Below, piece by piece: positions 18,787-26,424 of a stretch of 64,000 bases of DNA. This DNA is from Nitrobacter sp. 62-23. Lineage in GTDB: Bacteria; Pseudomonadota; Alphaproteobacteria; Rhizobiales; Xanthobacteraceae. A program made the translations under genes and the position numbers. Under the pieces are notes generated by a model. It saw only the letters and a list, made by a program, of their open reading frames with translations. It had not been told where the DNA came from and searched no databases. The stretch lies in assembly GCF_001897285.1 (NCBI RefSeq), contig NZ_MKSM01000100.1:1-64000 (forward strand), written 5' to 3'. The stretch's first letter is position 1; every line of letters begins with the position of its first letter.

Positions 18787-19043
18787 TGCGTCATGCCGAC
18801 GTGAACTTCGGTGCCAAGCGCGTTTTCCGCGACCCCGAGGGTTTCGCAGATCGCCTTCAGGCGCGCGGGCTTCGGAAACTGAATGCCGCGCATGTAGAGC
18901 GAGATGTCGCAGCGACGGAAATCATGAGCGCCACGGTAGCGCTTCGATGCTTCCCGGGCGAATTGCGCTTCCGTCCAATGTTTATCAGCAACAAGTTTCG
19001 CAAGGCGCTTCCCGAACTCAACTCGATTTGCATCAGACATCAT
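18783..19043 (-). CDS. Small HTH (XRE-type) DNA-binding protein
   Basis: 86 residues from the ATG at 19043, which has GGAAGAG upstream; a second ATG follows immediately. The stretch WTEAQFAREASKR followed by DISLYMRGIQFPKPARLKAICETLGV fits a helix-turn-helix of the XRE/Cro class. It has no other domain, so it is probably a transcriptional regulator or phage-type repressor. Its stop codon lies in the end of a palindromic repeat and the C-terminus (VHVGMTH) directly abuts it. The protein may therefore have been shortened by insertion of that element. Confidence 0.6.
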   Translation of the reverse strand: MMSDANRVEFGKRLAKLVADKHWTEAQFAREASKRYRGAHDFRRCDISLYMRGIQFPKPARLKAICETLGVAENALGTEVHVGMTH

Positions 19044-19600
19044 TTTTTCTCTTCCTGACTTCCCCATATCGCACGCACCCGCGATCGGACCATGGAGGCA
19101 CGTCCGAGAAGCAGATCCGCGACGCAGCTCGCCGAAACACCGGCGGGTTTTCTTCCGTCAAGGGGAGATGTATCTCTTACTATACATCGCTTCGTTTACT
19201 TCTACCGTTAGCGGTGGAGCACCCCTGCGTATCTTGCATAGCGACTTCCGCGCAGGGCGCGCATAGCGTTATCGAAGAGCTTAATCGCCCGCTGATCGTC
19301 GGTATCGTGTAAAAACCCCGCCGGACAGACGGGTTTTCTTCTTATGATCGGCGAAAAGTTTTATACGGCCACGCATTACAGCATTGCTGCCCTGTGCTGC
19401 GAGCTTGGCTCGCGGCCAGCGCGGCTGTCCTACTCGACAGGATTGCGGGGCCTTTGTTCGGACAGATACGCCGTTTGGGGACGACGACGACCCGGGGCGA
19501 TATCGGGGCGTTCAGACAATCCGAAAAATCAGGGCGATCGATTCGAGCGCACGCCCCTGGTGGCGACGAACGTGCAATGTTCTCAGCGCAGCCTCTTACG
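19044..19600. other. Gap with hairpins and a possible broken small gene
   Basis: A ribosome site (AAGGGGAG) precedes ATG 19168. The reading frame runs 33 codons (MYLLLYIASFTSTVSGG...) to a TAG. One frame over, the sequence continues ...VIEELNRPLIVGIV and stops at 19312, directly against a terminator hairpin. That layout suggests a small membrane or secreted protein gene disrupted by a frameshift. A similar hairpin motif (CGGCGGGTTTTCTTC) lies at about 19138-19153. The part 19345-19600 shows nothing I can support. Confidence 0.3.
19312..19343 (+). terminator. Rho-independent terminator
   Basis: AAAACCCCG pairs with CGGGTTTT across a 9-base loop, followed by CTTCTT. It directly follows a stop codon at 19310-19312 on the plus strand. 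Confidence 0.5.
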
Positions 19601-19909
19601 CTAGCCGATAAACTCGGTGCCCTCGCCCGCCAGAAGTTCTTTCAGCTGGCTGCGCATCAGTTCCGCCCTGTCATATCGCAGGGCCGCGACGGTGACCTTG
19701 TCGACCGATACAACGATCTGGTTGCCCGCGTTCACGCATGAAATCCGGCTGTACATATCGTCCACGCCCGCAAGCGCGTTCTCCAGCGCGGCCTCCAATC
19801 TCTCAATTTCGACCCGGCCCAATGTGAGCGGGGATCCGCCGTCGATCGTCAGATCGACCGCCGCGGCGCTATCTCCTCCGGGTCGAGCAACAAGCGTCCA
19901 ACTGCTCAT
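19601..19909 (-). CDS. Hypothetical protein, 102 residues
   Basis: Not recognised. The ATG at 19909 has AGAGGA upstream. The product is soluble and slightly acidic, with no signal peptide and no membrane helix. It reads as a beta-rich N-terminal part (SSWTLVARPGG...VDLTIDGG) and a helical C-terminal part (YDRAELMRSQLKELLAGEG). Codon use looks like the host's. It stands alone in the accessory-like stretch. Confidence 0.6.
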   Translation of the reverse strand: MSSWTLVARPGGDSAAAVDLTIDGGSPLTLGRVEIERLEAALENALAGVDDMYSRISCVNAGNQIVVSVDKVTVAALRYDRAELMRSQLKELLAGEGTEFIG

Positions 19910-20351
19910 TGCGCCGTCCTCTCCGGCCAAATCTCAACGTGTTCGTCCAATGCGGACATCGACCTCGCCCTCTCCGGATTCCACCAGCGCCTCGGGAGCC
20001 CGGGGTCGGCCGGAGTCATCCACCTGACTTAGCGTCTTCATGGTCGCAATTGATGAACAATGTCGAACCACAAGTTCGGCTCAGCCTCGGCGATCGTTTA
20101 ATCCTCCCGCGCTTCGTTGTCGACCGCCATCAGCCGACGCGAACGATCACATGATAACGTTAAGGCAAAGGCGCCGATTATCACAAAATGCCGTGGAGAT
20201 ACTTGCTATATCGTTCTTTATCTTCGGATTGAACTATTGTCCGGCTCTCCCGACGTAGAAATGTGAAAAGTAACTTCACACTGGGTGCGATTTATCATTT
20301 CAAGCGCCACAGCTTCATACTTGTAATTTAATGGAATTTGAGGAGGTTTCC
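19910..20351. other. AT-richer gap before the secreted six-cysteine gene
   Basis: No reading frame supported. The last 200 bases (20150-20351) are clearly poorer in GC than the rest of the window. They probably hold the promoter of the gene at 20352 and may be of foreign origin. Confidence 0.4.
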
Positions 20352-20687
20352 ATGAACAAGACTCCCTTGGCTATTTTATTCGCGTTCGCGATCGGCGTGA
20401 TTGCAAGCCCGGCCGGGGCGGCCCCCGTGGGGGAAGTGATAGCAGCGTGCGATAACATGCATAACGCGGGACAAACCTGTAACTATGGAATAAAGGGAAA
20501 CGCTCTGGTCGGCTGCACCACCTCGACCGTGTTTGTTTGCCCGGCTGATGGTAGCCGGCAGTGCACGGGCTCCAAAAATACAAGCGGCAAGTGCAACGAA
20601 AACGGCACGGCTGCACGCCGGATTCCCAGCGCAAAAACGCGAAACCTGAGGGGAGAAGACCTTCTGCAGAACATGCGGATGCGATAG
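20352..20687 (+). CDS. Small secreted cysteine-rich protein, unknown function
   Basis: 111 residues from ATG 20352 with GAGGAGG upstream. The N-terminus is a clear Sec signal peptide (MNKTPLAILFAFAIGVIA, cleavage after SPAGA near 23). The mature part has six cysteines (33, 43, 55, 63, 71, 81), an even number consistent with three disulfides in the periplasm or outside. The tail from about 88 is basic and polar (ARRIPSAKTRNLRGE). I do not recognise the family. A perfect 15-base-pair hairpin follows 19 bases after the stop. The upstream region is AT-rich compared with neighbours. Confidence 0.7.
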   Translation: MNKTPLAILFAFAIGVIASPAGAAPVGEVIAACDNMHNAGQTCNYGIKGNALVGCTTSTVFVCPADGSRQCTGSKNTSGKCNENGTAARRIPSAKTRNLRGEDLLQNMRMR

Positions 20688-20706
20688 CTGCGGGGTTCAC
20701 GTCCAG

Positions 20707-20740
20707 CCTGCTATCGCCGCACGTCTGCGGCGATAGCAGG
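20707..20740. terminator. Perfect 15-bp hairpin after the cysteine-rich gene
   Basis: CCTGCTATCGCCGCA and TGCGGCGATAGCAGG are perfectly complementary around a CGTC loop. No T-run follows on either strand, so it may stabilise the transcript end or be a repeat unit instead of a classical intrinsic terminator. Confidence 0.5.
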
Positions 20741-20962
20741 AGATGATATCGGCTCCACGGGGGGTCTCCCAGGCTCGATCCGGGGCCACTATCTTGCGCA
20801 ACCAACGCTCGTCGGCATGTTTCCGCCCCCCTGCTCCCGGCCGCAACCGTGAACTCCGATATTCCCTTTCCGCCTTCCGCGATCTAGAGTTCCGCAAGAG
20901 GATCGCGCCGTGCGCTTTCACGGCAGGCCGATCTTTCATTCGCTGTTGGAGGCACGATAACC

Positions 20963-21091
20963 ATGCCCCTATTGATGTTTGGCGCGATCATTGGCTGCGG
21001 CCTGCTCTTTTATGCGAGCTATCGCTACGTGCGATCACACCCGCCGCGCAAAGAGGAAGAGGCGCCCAAAGAGATCGCGAGAGACGACTGA
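20963..21091 (+). CDS. Small membrane protein, 42 residues
   Basis: Short gene with GGAGG 10 bases before ATG 20963. A hydrophobic segment (LLMFGAIIGCGLLFYASY, residues 3-20) is followed by a basic and then acidic, charged tail (YRYVRSHPPRKEEEAPKE). This is the layout of a single-pass membrane peptide with the C-terminus in the cytoplasm. Function unknown. It lies between the cysteine-rich protein gene and the acidic hypothetical gene. Confidence 0.5.
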   Translation: MPLLMFGAIIGCGLLFYASYRYVRSHPPRKEEEAPKEIARDD

Positions 21092-21424
21092 TCGACCGCG
21101 CAGAGTATCCCGGTCGAAAAAACCATGCGCTTCAGACCGGGCGAAAGCGATAATCTACGGACTCCATTTGAAGGTTTTCGGCAGACGAAACAGACCTGGT
21201 TTGCAGGGTTCATAGACCAGAACATTCAGTATTCATTCGTCAGGCTCCGCGCCGCACGGATCCGCCCGCTGCCGACCACAGCACTGTTCGACGCCGCCCC
21301 TGCAAAGACAAAAAACCGCCCATTTGAGTCTGGATACATGCGCCGGGATGCGTATGGGGCGACGGATGCGTCAGCTTGCGGACTCGCGGCCGTGCCGTCC
21401 CCATCTCAATTGGGGAGATAGCGG
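21092..21424. other. Gap with a Shine-Dalgarno-masking hairpin at its end
   Basis: A 98-codon plus-strand reading (21125-21421) has no ribosome site and was not accepted. At 21398-21416, TCCCCA pairs with TGGGGA across a 7-base loop, and this covers the GGGGAG ribosome site of the gene starting at GTG 21425. Confidence 0.45.
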
Positions 21425-21889
21425 GTGAGCGAAAGCGATCAGACCGACGTTATCGAGGCAGTTGTGGCTCCCGGCGACGCGCCGGACGTTTCCGATGAGC
21501 GGGATGCCGGCGAGGCACATGAACCGGAAACAACAGACCAGCCCGAACTTGAGGTGGCGGAGGACATGCCGCCAGAGTCGCCCATCGCGGCCGACCTTTC
21601 CGCGGCCGATCCTTCATCCGATGTCGCTCAGGACGACGCTTACACGAAGTTCGGGCCCGGCCCGCTCGTCGCCGTCCGCTTCAAGTGGACGGCGCGCCGC
21701 CACGACAACGGTGACTATTTCGTACACGAAACGATCGGAGAAAGCTCTTACCCGCTCGTCACGGGGCCAATGACCCGAGAAGCCGCAATCGAGTTTGTCG
21801 ACGACCGCGAGCGCGACGCCCGCCGGCGGTTCGAAGAACTGCGCAGCGAGATGGCCGGCGGAGAAATCGGCCGGCGCGCCGACGAGTAA
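21425..21889 (+). CDS. Hypothetical protein with acidic disordered N-terminus
   Basis: 154 residues from GTG 21425, with GGGGAG seven bases upstream. Residues 1-75 are rich in Asp, Glu, Ala and Pro and look disordered. Residues 76-154 form a compact part (GPGPLVAVRFKWTARRHDNGDYFVHETIG ... then a charged helix DDRERDARRRFEELRSEM). No signal peptide or membrane segment. I do not recognise the family. The ribosome site is within a short hairpin stem, so translation could be temperature- or factor-controlled. Confidence 0.6.
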   Translation: MSESDQTDVIEAVVAPGDAPDVSDERDAGEAHEPETTDQPELEVAEDMPPESPIAADLSAADPSSDVAQDDAYTKFGPGPLVAVRFKWTARRHDNGDYFVHETIGESSYPLVTGPMTREAAIEFVDDRERDARRRFEELRSEMAGGEIGRRADE

Positions 21890-22084
21890 CCCGTCCCCCA
21901 GCCACACCTGACTGACGCAATAACCACTCTCCGAATGGGAGGCTTTTCGTCGCCATCGGGAATGCGCGCCTCCTTTGGACGGCGCGGGGTCATGACTCGG
22001 TCGCAGGAGTGATGTGGGTCACATTCCGGAGAACCCGGCGCGGATAGGGTCGGCCTCGACAATCCGAACCGGACTGGAGGTCCC

Positions 22085-22873
22085 ATGAAAAAGCTCGCCA
22101 TCGCCGCCGCGTTGCTGCTCACCGCCTCGACCGCTCAGGCGGGTCAAAACTATTCATTCGAGATCGGCGGCCGCACCGTGCGAATCCACGCGCCGCGCGG
22201 CTGCGATTCCCCCTCGTGCATCTCGATCTCGATTCCGGGCTTTTACGACTCCGGGCGCAGGGATTTTGTCGACGACGCCTCCGACGTCCGGGATACGGCC
22301 CGATCAGGCGCGCCGGCGACCCCTGCCCGCGCCGCGCCGGCCACGCCTTCCGCAACCGCTACCCCGGCGGCTGCTCCCGCTGTCGCAACGCCAGCGCCCA
22401 TGCAACAGGCCGCGACGCCGACCGCAGCTCCTGCTTCGACCGGCGCCATTATGCCGACAGCCAAGCCCGACACGACGATGTCACCAACCCGAGAGCCGGC
22501 CAACACCAGCGTCGTCGCCACCGCCGCGCCAGTCGCGGAGCCGGTTCAGCCGCCCCTCCCCCCGGCCGCCGAACCGGTCGGACCGCTCGGCGTATGGCTG
22601 ACCGAGAAAAAGGAAGGGCAGGTCCGGATTGAAGAGTGCGGGACAAACCTCTGTGGATATTCGGTGGATTCCCACACCGGCCGGAACAAGGAAAAGGTTT
22701 TGATCAACATGAAGCCCACCGGCTCCAGGTGGAGCGGAAAGATCTACGATCCGAAAAGCGGCAGCACCTATAGCTCCACCTTGGCGATGAAGGGCAAGGA
22801 CGGCCTGCGGGTCCAGGGCTGCGCATTCGGCGGAATGTTCTGCGGCGGTCAGACCTGGACGCGGTTGAATTGA
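22085..22873 (+). CDS. DUF2147 domain secreted protein
   Basis: 262 residues, GGAGG before the ATG. A Sec signal peptide ends at AQA-GQ (residue 19). A short conserved head with Cys40 and Cys45 follows, then a long Ala/Pro/Thr-rich linker (about 75-165). The C-terminal DUF2147 domain (about 166-262) starts GPLGVWLTEKKEGQVRIEECG and includes NMKPTGSRWSGKIYDPKSG and GCAFGGMFCGGQTWTR. Such domains are periplasmic and of unknown function; the linker suggests a surface-exposed or flexible tether. A clear intrinsic terminator follows. Confidence 0.85.
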   Translation: MKKLAIAAALLLTASTAQAGQNYSFEIGGRTVRIHAPRGCDSPSCISISIPGFYDSGRRDFVDDASDVRDTARSGAPATPARAAPATPSATATPAAAPAVATPAPMQQAATPTAAPASTGAIMPTAKPDTTMSPTREPANTSVVATAAPVAEPVQPPLPPAAEPVGPLGVWLTEKKEGQVRIEECGTNLCGYSVDSHTGRNKEKVLINMKPTGSRWSGKIYDPKSGSTYSSTLAMKGKDGLRVQGCAFGGMFCGGQTWTRLN

Positions 22874-22902
22874 TCGGTCAGGCAATAAAGTCATCGACGA
22901 TG

Positions 22903-22938
22903 AGAGCCCTGCCCGCGTTGGCAAGGCTCTTTTCTTTT
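22903..22938 (+). terminator. Rho-independent terminator of the DUF2147 gene
   Basis: AGAGCCCTGCC pairs with GGCAAGGCTCT around a CGCGTT loop with one mismatch, followed by TTTTCTTTT. Confidence 0.9.
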
Positions 22939-22940
22939 CG

Positions 22941-23351
22941 TCAGCCGCCAATTTTGCCCGCGTATTGCGCGTCGGTGACGTGTTCCATCCAGGTGGCGGC
23001 GCTTCCGTCGAGGGCCTCATGCACGGCGATGTGGGTCATGGCGGCGTTCGGCGCCGCTCCGTGCCAATGCTTTTCTCCCGGCGGAATCCATACGGTATCG
23101 CCGACACGGATCTCGCGGATCGGCTCACCCTCGGTTTGCACCAGCCCGACACCCGATACGACGTACAGGGTTTGGCCGAGCGGATGCGTATGCCATGCGG
23201 TGCGCGCGCCGGGATCGAACGCGACGCTTACAGCCATGACGCGCGAGGGCGCATTCGCGGCAGCGATGATTGGCTCGACCATGACCGTGCCTGAAAAATA
23301 CTCCTTGGGCCCCGGTTTCGCCGGTCGCGAGCCTGCCTGATGGATATCCAT
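22941..23351 (-). CDS. Cupin-domain protein
   Basis: 136 residues from ATG 23351, with AGGAGG upstream. One small beta-barrel: cupin motif 1 is FDPGARTAWHTHPLGQTLYV (about 46-65) with the metal-binding His pair and Gln/Glu position. Motif 2 is VGDTVWIPPGEKHWHGA (about 84-100) with the third His. It should bind a divalent metal and resembles the quercetin-dioxygenase-like or carboxymuconolactone-decarboxylase-associated cupins. The substrate is unknown. It lies next to, and divergent from, the pxp operon, with no evident functional link. Confidence 0.85.
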   Translation of the reverse strand: MDIHQAGSRPAKPGPKEYFSGTVMVEPIIAAANAPSRVMAVSVAFDPGARTAWHTHPLGQTLYVVSGVGLVQTEGEPIREIRVGDTVWIPPGEKHWHGAAPNAAMTHIAVHEALDGSAATWMEHVTDAQYAGKIGG

Positions 23352-23526
23352 TTTGACCTCCTGAGTTGCCGCATGAGCTACGACGGCGCACCGCATTCGT
23401 TCCTGCCGCGAGGAGCCTCGCACGTTTCCGCCGATTACAACATCCTGTGAGCTTGCCATCAATAATTCATTGGAATTGCGTACGCTATTCCTGCGATGTC
23501 ACCCTGGACTAAACCATTGATCGGTC

Positions 23527-24258
23527 ATGACCGCGCCCTTGTCCCCGCCACGTCTTTTGCCAAGCGGCGATGCCGCCATCACGGTGGAATTCGGCCGCAA
23601 TATCGACGATGTGGCGAACCGTCGCGTGCTCGCGCTCGATCGCGCGCTTGCGGATGCGCCGATCGAGGGTGTCACGGAAGCCGTGCCGACCTACCGGTCG
23701 TTGCTCGTCCACTACGATCCGGTTCGGATCGGTTTCGATGAACTCGGCGAACGCCTGACGACGCTTGCCCGGTTGCCTGTGCCGCCGGCAACCGGAAGCC
23801 GCCGATGGCGTATCCCAGTTGCCTACGGCGGCGAACACGGCATCGATCTCGAAGACGTCGCCAGGACGTTGAACACCACGCCGAACGACATCGTCGCGCG
23901 TCATATCGCCGGCGACTATCGTGTCGCCATGATCGGATTCACGCCGGGCTTTTCCTATCTCAGCGGCCTTGACGATTCACTCCAAATGCCACGGAGGCAG
24001 AACCCGCGCCTGCTCACACCCGCCGGCTCAATTTCGATCGGCGGTCTTCAGACCGGCATCCAGTGTCTTGCCGGCCCCAGCGGCTGGCATCTGATCGGCC
24101 GGACCGCCGTGCGCACTTACCAGCTTCACCGCGATCCGGTTTTTCTGCTCGAACCCGGAGACGCCGTTACGTTTTATGCGATAGACGGCAGGCAGTTCGT
24201 TGAACAGGATCGCGCCGCCGCGCGCGGCGAGTTCGTCGCTGAACTGGTGACGCCATGA
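23527..24258 (+). CDS. pxpB: 5-oxoprolinase subunit B (KipI-like)
   Basis: With PxpC and PxpA it forms the ATP-dependent enzyme that opens 5-oxoproline to glutamate, a damage-repair reaction for cyclised glutamine or glutamate. Length is 243 residues. It is the allophanate hydrolase subunit-1 fold, with LLPSGDAAITVEFG at the start, then GFTPGFSYLSGLD near 142 and PAGSISIGGLQTGIQC near 168. Its stop overlaps the pxpC start by 4 bases (ATGA). The old name KipI reflects a Bacillus homologue that inhibits KinA; the three-gene context favours the oxoprolinase role. Confidence 0.93.
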   Translation: MTAPLSPPRLLPSGDAAITVEFGRNIDDVANRRVLALDRALADAPIEGVTEAVPTYRSLLVHYDPVRIGFDELGERLTTLARLPVPPATGSRRWRIPVAYGGEHGIDLEDVARTLNTTPNDIVARHIAGDYRVAMIGFTPGFSYLSGLDDSLQMPRRQNPRLLTPAGSISIGGLQTGIQCLAGPSGWHLIGRTAVRTYQLHRDPVFLLEPGDAVTFYAIDGRQFVEQDRAAARGEFVAELVTP

Positions 24259-25265
24259 GCAAGCTCCTCGTCACCGCCGTTGGGCCTGCGACATCGGTAC
24301 AGGACGGCGGGCGCTACGGCGCACAGCGCTATGGCCTGACGCCGGGCGGCGCGATGGATCGTCTCGCTCTGGCTGTGGCCAATTGCCTCGTCGGCAATCC
24401 GCTCTTTGCGGCTGTGATCGAAGTCGGGCCGCTCAGTGCCGGTTTTGTTGCCCGCGAAGGCAAGGTGCGCGTTGCGCTGTCCGGCGCAGAAAGACACGTC
24501 GAGGTCGCGGGCCATCCGCTGCCGTTCAATCAATCCTGCACGCTCAATGACGGCGACACCCTGACGCTCGCCGCCGCGCGCGGCGGCACCTTCAGCTATC
24601 TCGCCATAGAGGGCGGAGTAAAGGGCGAGCCGACGTTCGGCAGCCTCGCAGTCAATGCGCGTGCGGGCCTCGGCTCTCCCTTTCCGCGGCCGTTGCAGGT
24701 GGGCGATGCTCTCGATGTCGATGCGGCAAAACCAGCCGCCGAGCGGCGGGTCCAGCTTCCCGCTCTCTCCGGCGATCCGATCCGTGTGGTGATGGGGCCG
24801 CAGGACAACGAATTCGGAGAGGCGAAGGGTCTGTTTCTCGAAAGCGAGTGGAAGGTTTCAGCAACGAGCGATCGCATGGGCTATCGCCTTGAAGGTCCGG
24901 CCATCACGCATCTGCACGGCTACAACATCGTTTCCGACGGCACCGTGAATGGCAGCATTCAGGTTCCCGGCAACGGACAGCCGATCGTGCTGATGCCGGA
25001 TCGCGGCACCAGCGGCGGCTATCCGAAAATCGCGACCGTCATCTCGGCCGATCTCGGCCGCCTCGCGCAAATCCCCGTCGGCCGCGGCTTCCGCTTCCGG
25101 GCAGTCACTGTTGCGGAGGCGCAGGCCGAAGCGCGCGCGATGGCGGAGTTCCTGCGAACACTGCCGGACCGGGTGCGCGAGGTGCGAGATCCCGACATCA
25201 CCGACGCGCTGCAGAACGCCAATATCGCAGGCTCCGCGGTGAATGCACTCGACAGCGAAACGTGA
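24255..25265 (+). CDS. pxpC: 5-oxoprolinase subunit C (KipA-like)
   Basis: 336 residues, biotin-dependent-carboxyltransferase-like (allophanate hydrolase subunit-2) fold without a biotin site. The N-terminus contains VTAVGPATSVQDGGRYGAQR and GGAMDRLALAVAN near 33. The stretch VMGPQDNEF near 177 and MPDRGTSGGYPKIATV near 246 are family-conserved. It is translationally coupled to pxpB and followed 59 bases later by pxpA. The gene order here is B-C-A. Confidence 0.93.
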   Translation: MSKLLVTAVGPATSVQDGGRYGAQRYGLTPGGAMDRLALAVANCLVGNPLFAAVIEVGPLSAGFVAREGKVRVALSGAERHVEVAGHPLPFNQSCTLNDGDTLTLAAARGGTFSYLAIEGGVKGEPTFGSLAVNARAGLGSPFPRPLQVGDALDVDAAKPAAERRVQLPALSGDPIRVVMGPQDNEFGEAKGLFLESEWKVSATSDRMGYRLEGPAITHLHGYNIVSDGTVNGSIQVPGNGQPIVLMPDRGTSGGYPKIATVISADLGRLAQIPVGRGFRFRAVTVAEAQAEARAMAEFLRTLPDRVREVRDPDITDALQNANIAGSAVNALDSET

Positions 25266-25324
25266 CAAGCTGGGCCACCCGCTAAAGTGCAGCAATGCGC
25301 TCTTTCCATCGGAACAGAAAACTC

Positions 25325-26092
25325 ATGACGATCGACCTCAACTGTGATCTCGGCGAAGGCTTCGGCGTCTGGCCGATGGGGAACGATGCCGCAATGCTCG
25401 AGCTTGCGACGTCCGTCAACGTCGCCTGCGGGTTTCACGCCGGAGACGCAGACACGATGAAGAAGACGGTCGATCTCGCCAAGGCGCGCGGCGTCAGCAT
25501 CGGCGCGCATCCGGGGTATCGTGACCTGCACGGCTTCGGGCGGCGGCCCATCGTCGGCCTCACGTCGTCGGAAATCGAGAACCTCGTCGCCTACCAGATC
25601 GGCGCATTGCAGGCGATCGCGACCATGGCCGGGCACCGGGTCACGCATGTGAAGGCGCACGGCGCGCTTTCCAACGTCGCCTGCGAGGACGACATGACCG
25701 CGCGCGCGATCGCCTCGGCGATCAGGGCGGTCGACCCCGATCTCGTCTTCATGGTGCTCGCGAATTCCCGCCTCGTTGCCGCTGGCGAAGCCTTCGGCCT
25801 GCCAATGGTGCATGAGGTCTTCGCCGATCGCGCTTACGAGGATGACGGATCGCTGGTGCCGCGGAGCAAGCCCGGCGCCGTCCTTCACGACGCCGAAGCC
25901 GTCGCCGAACGCGCCGTGAAAATGATTCAGTCCGGAGAGGTGATCTCGATCAGCGGCAAGGCGATCAGGATGCGGATGGATACCGTCTGCATCCACGGCG
26001 ACACGCCGGGCGCGGTCGATATCGCGCGGGTTCTGTGCAAGGCGCTCAGGGACAATGACATCGCGATTGCGCCGTTCAAGACGGCGAAATAA
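25325..26092 (+). CDS. pxpA: 5-oxoprolinase subunit A (LamB/YcsF family)
   Basis: 255 residues from ATG 25325, giving the family N-terminus [28 protein letters not shown] near 37 and [15 protein letters not shown] near 61 carry the predicted metal and substrate residues. VKAHGALSN near 112 and the late CIHGDTPGA complete the TIM-barrel-like core. An in-frame start at 25295 is less likely. A short inverted repeat (ACCCGCTTC / GAACGGGT, about 26094-26114) separates it from the convergent small gene. Confidence 0.95.
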   Translation: MTIDLNCDLGEGFGVWPMGNDAAMLELATSVNVACGFHAGDADTMKKTVDLAKARGVSIGAHPGYRDLHGFGRRPIVGLTSSEIENLVAYQIGALQAIATMAGHRVTHVKAHGALSNVACEDDMTARAIASAIRAVDPDLVFMVLANSRLVAAGEAFGLPMVHEVFADRAYEDDGSLVPRSKPGAVLHDAEAVAERAVKMIQSGEVISISGKAIRMRMDTVCIHGDTPGAVDIARVLCKALRDNDIAIAPFKTAK

Positions 26093-26102
26093 CCCGCTTC
26101 GA

Positions 26103-26255
26103 CTAGAACGGGTGGATCGACAGCGAACCAAATACAACGGCGGCAATCAGCGCCAGCGAGCCATATAACGCAAAGGTCTGGACGCGCACCATCATGCGTT
26201 CGGTCACGCTGCGAGCGCTCACGTTAACGCGAATCTCGTCCGATGGTTGGTACAT
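26103..26255 (-). CDS. Small single-pass membrane protein, 50 residues
   Basis: Begins MYQPSDEIRVNVSARSVTER and ends in a hydrophobic helix (FALYGSLALIAAVVFGSLS, about 27-45) followed by IHPF. GGAG lies nine bases before the ATG at 26255. The N-terminal half is polar and likely cytoplasmic. No family recognised. It converges on pxpA; the TAG stop is inside the short inverted repeat between them. Confidence 0.55.
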   Translation of the reverse strand: MYQPSDEIRVNVSARSVTERMMVRVQTFALYGSLALIAAVVFGSLSIHPF

Positions 26256-26424
26256 CTTCGGTCTCCGGCCCAATACGCGCTACAATGAACGACGCCTCCC
26301 GCCGGCTGCAAGATCGGTGAGGAAATAACGATGGGATTGCTCAAAACCGCTGATTTCCGGACGGAAATTCTCTCACAAGCGCTCCTGCGAAAAATTCTGT
26401 TCGCGATATTTCGCCCGGCAACAG

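Noticed and set aside
21125-21421. 98-codon frame before the acidic hypothetical gene
   Set aside because: No ribosome site, and the composition does not look coding.
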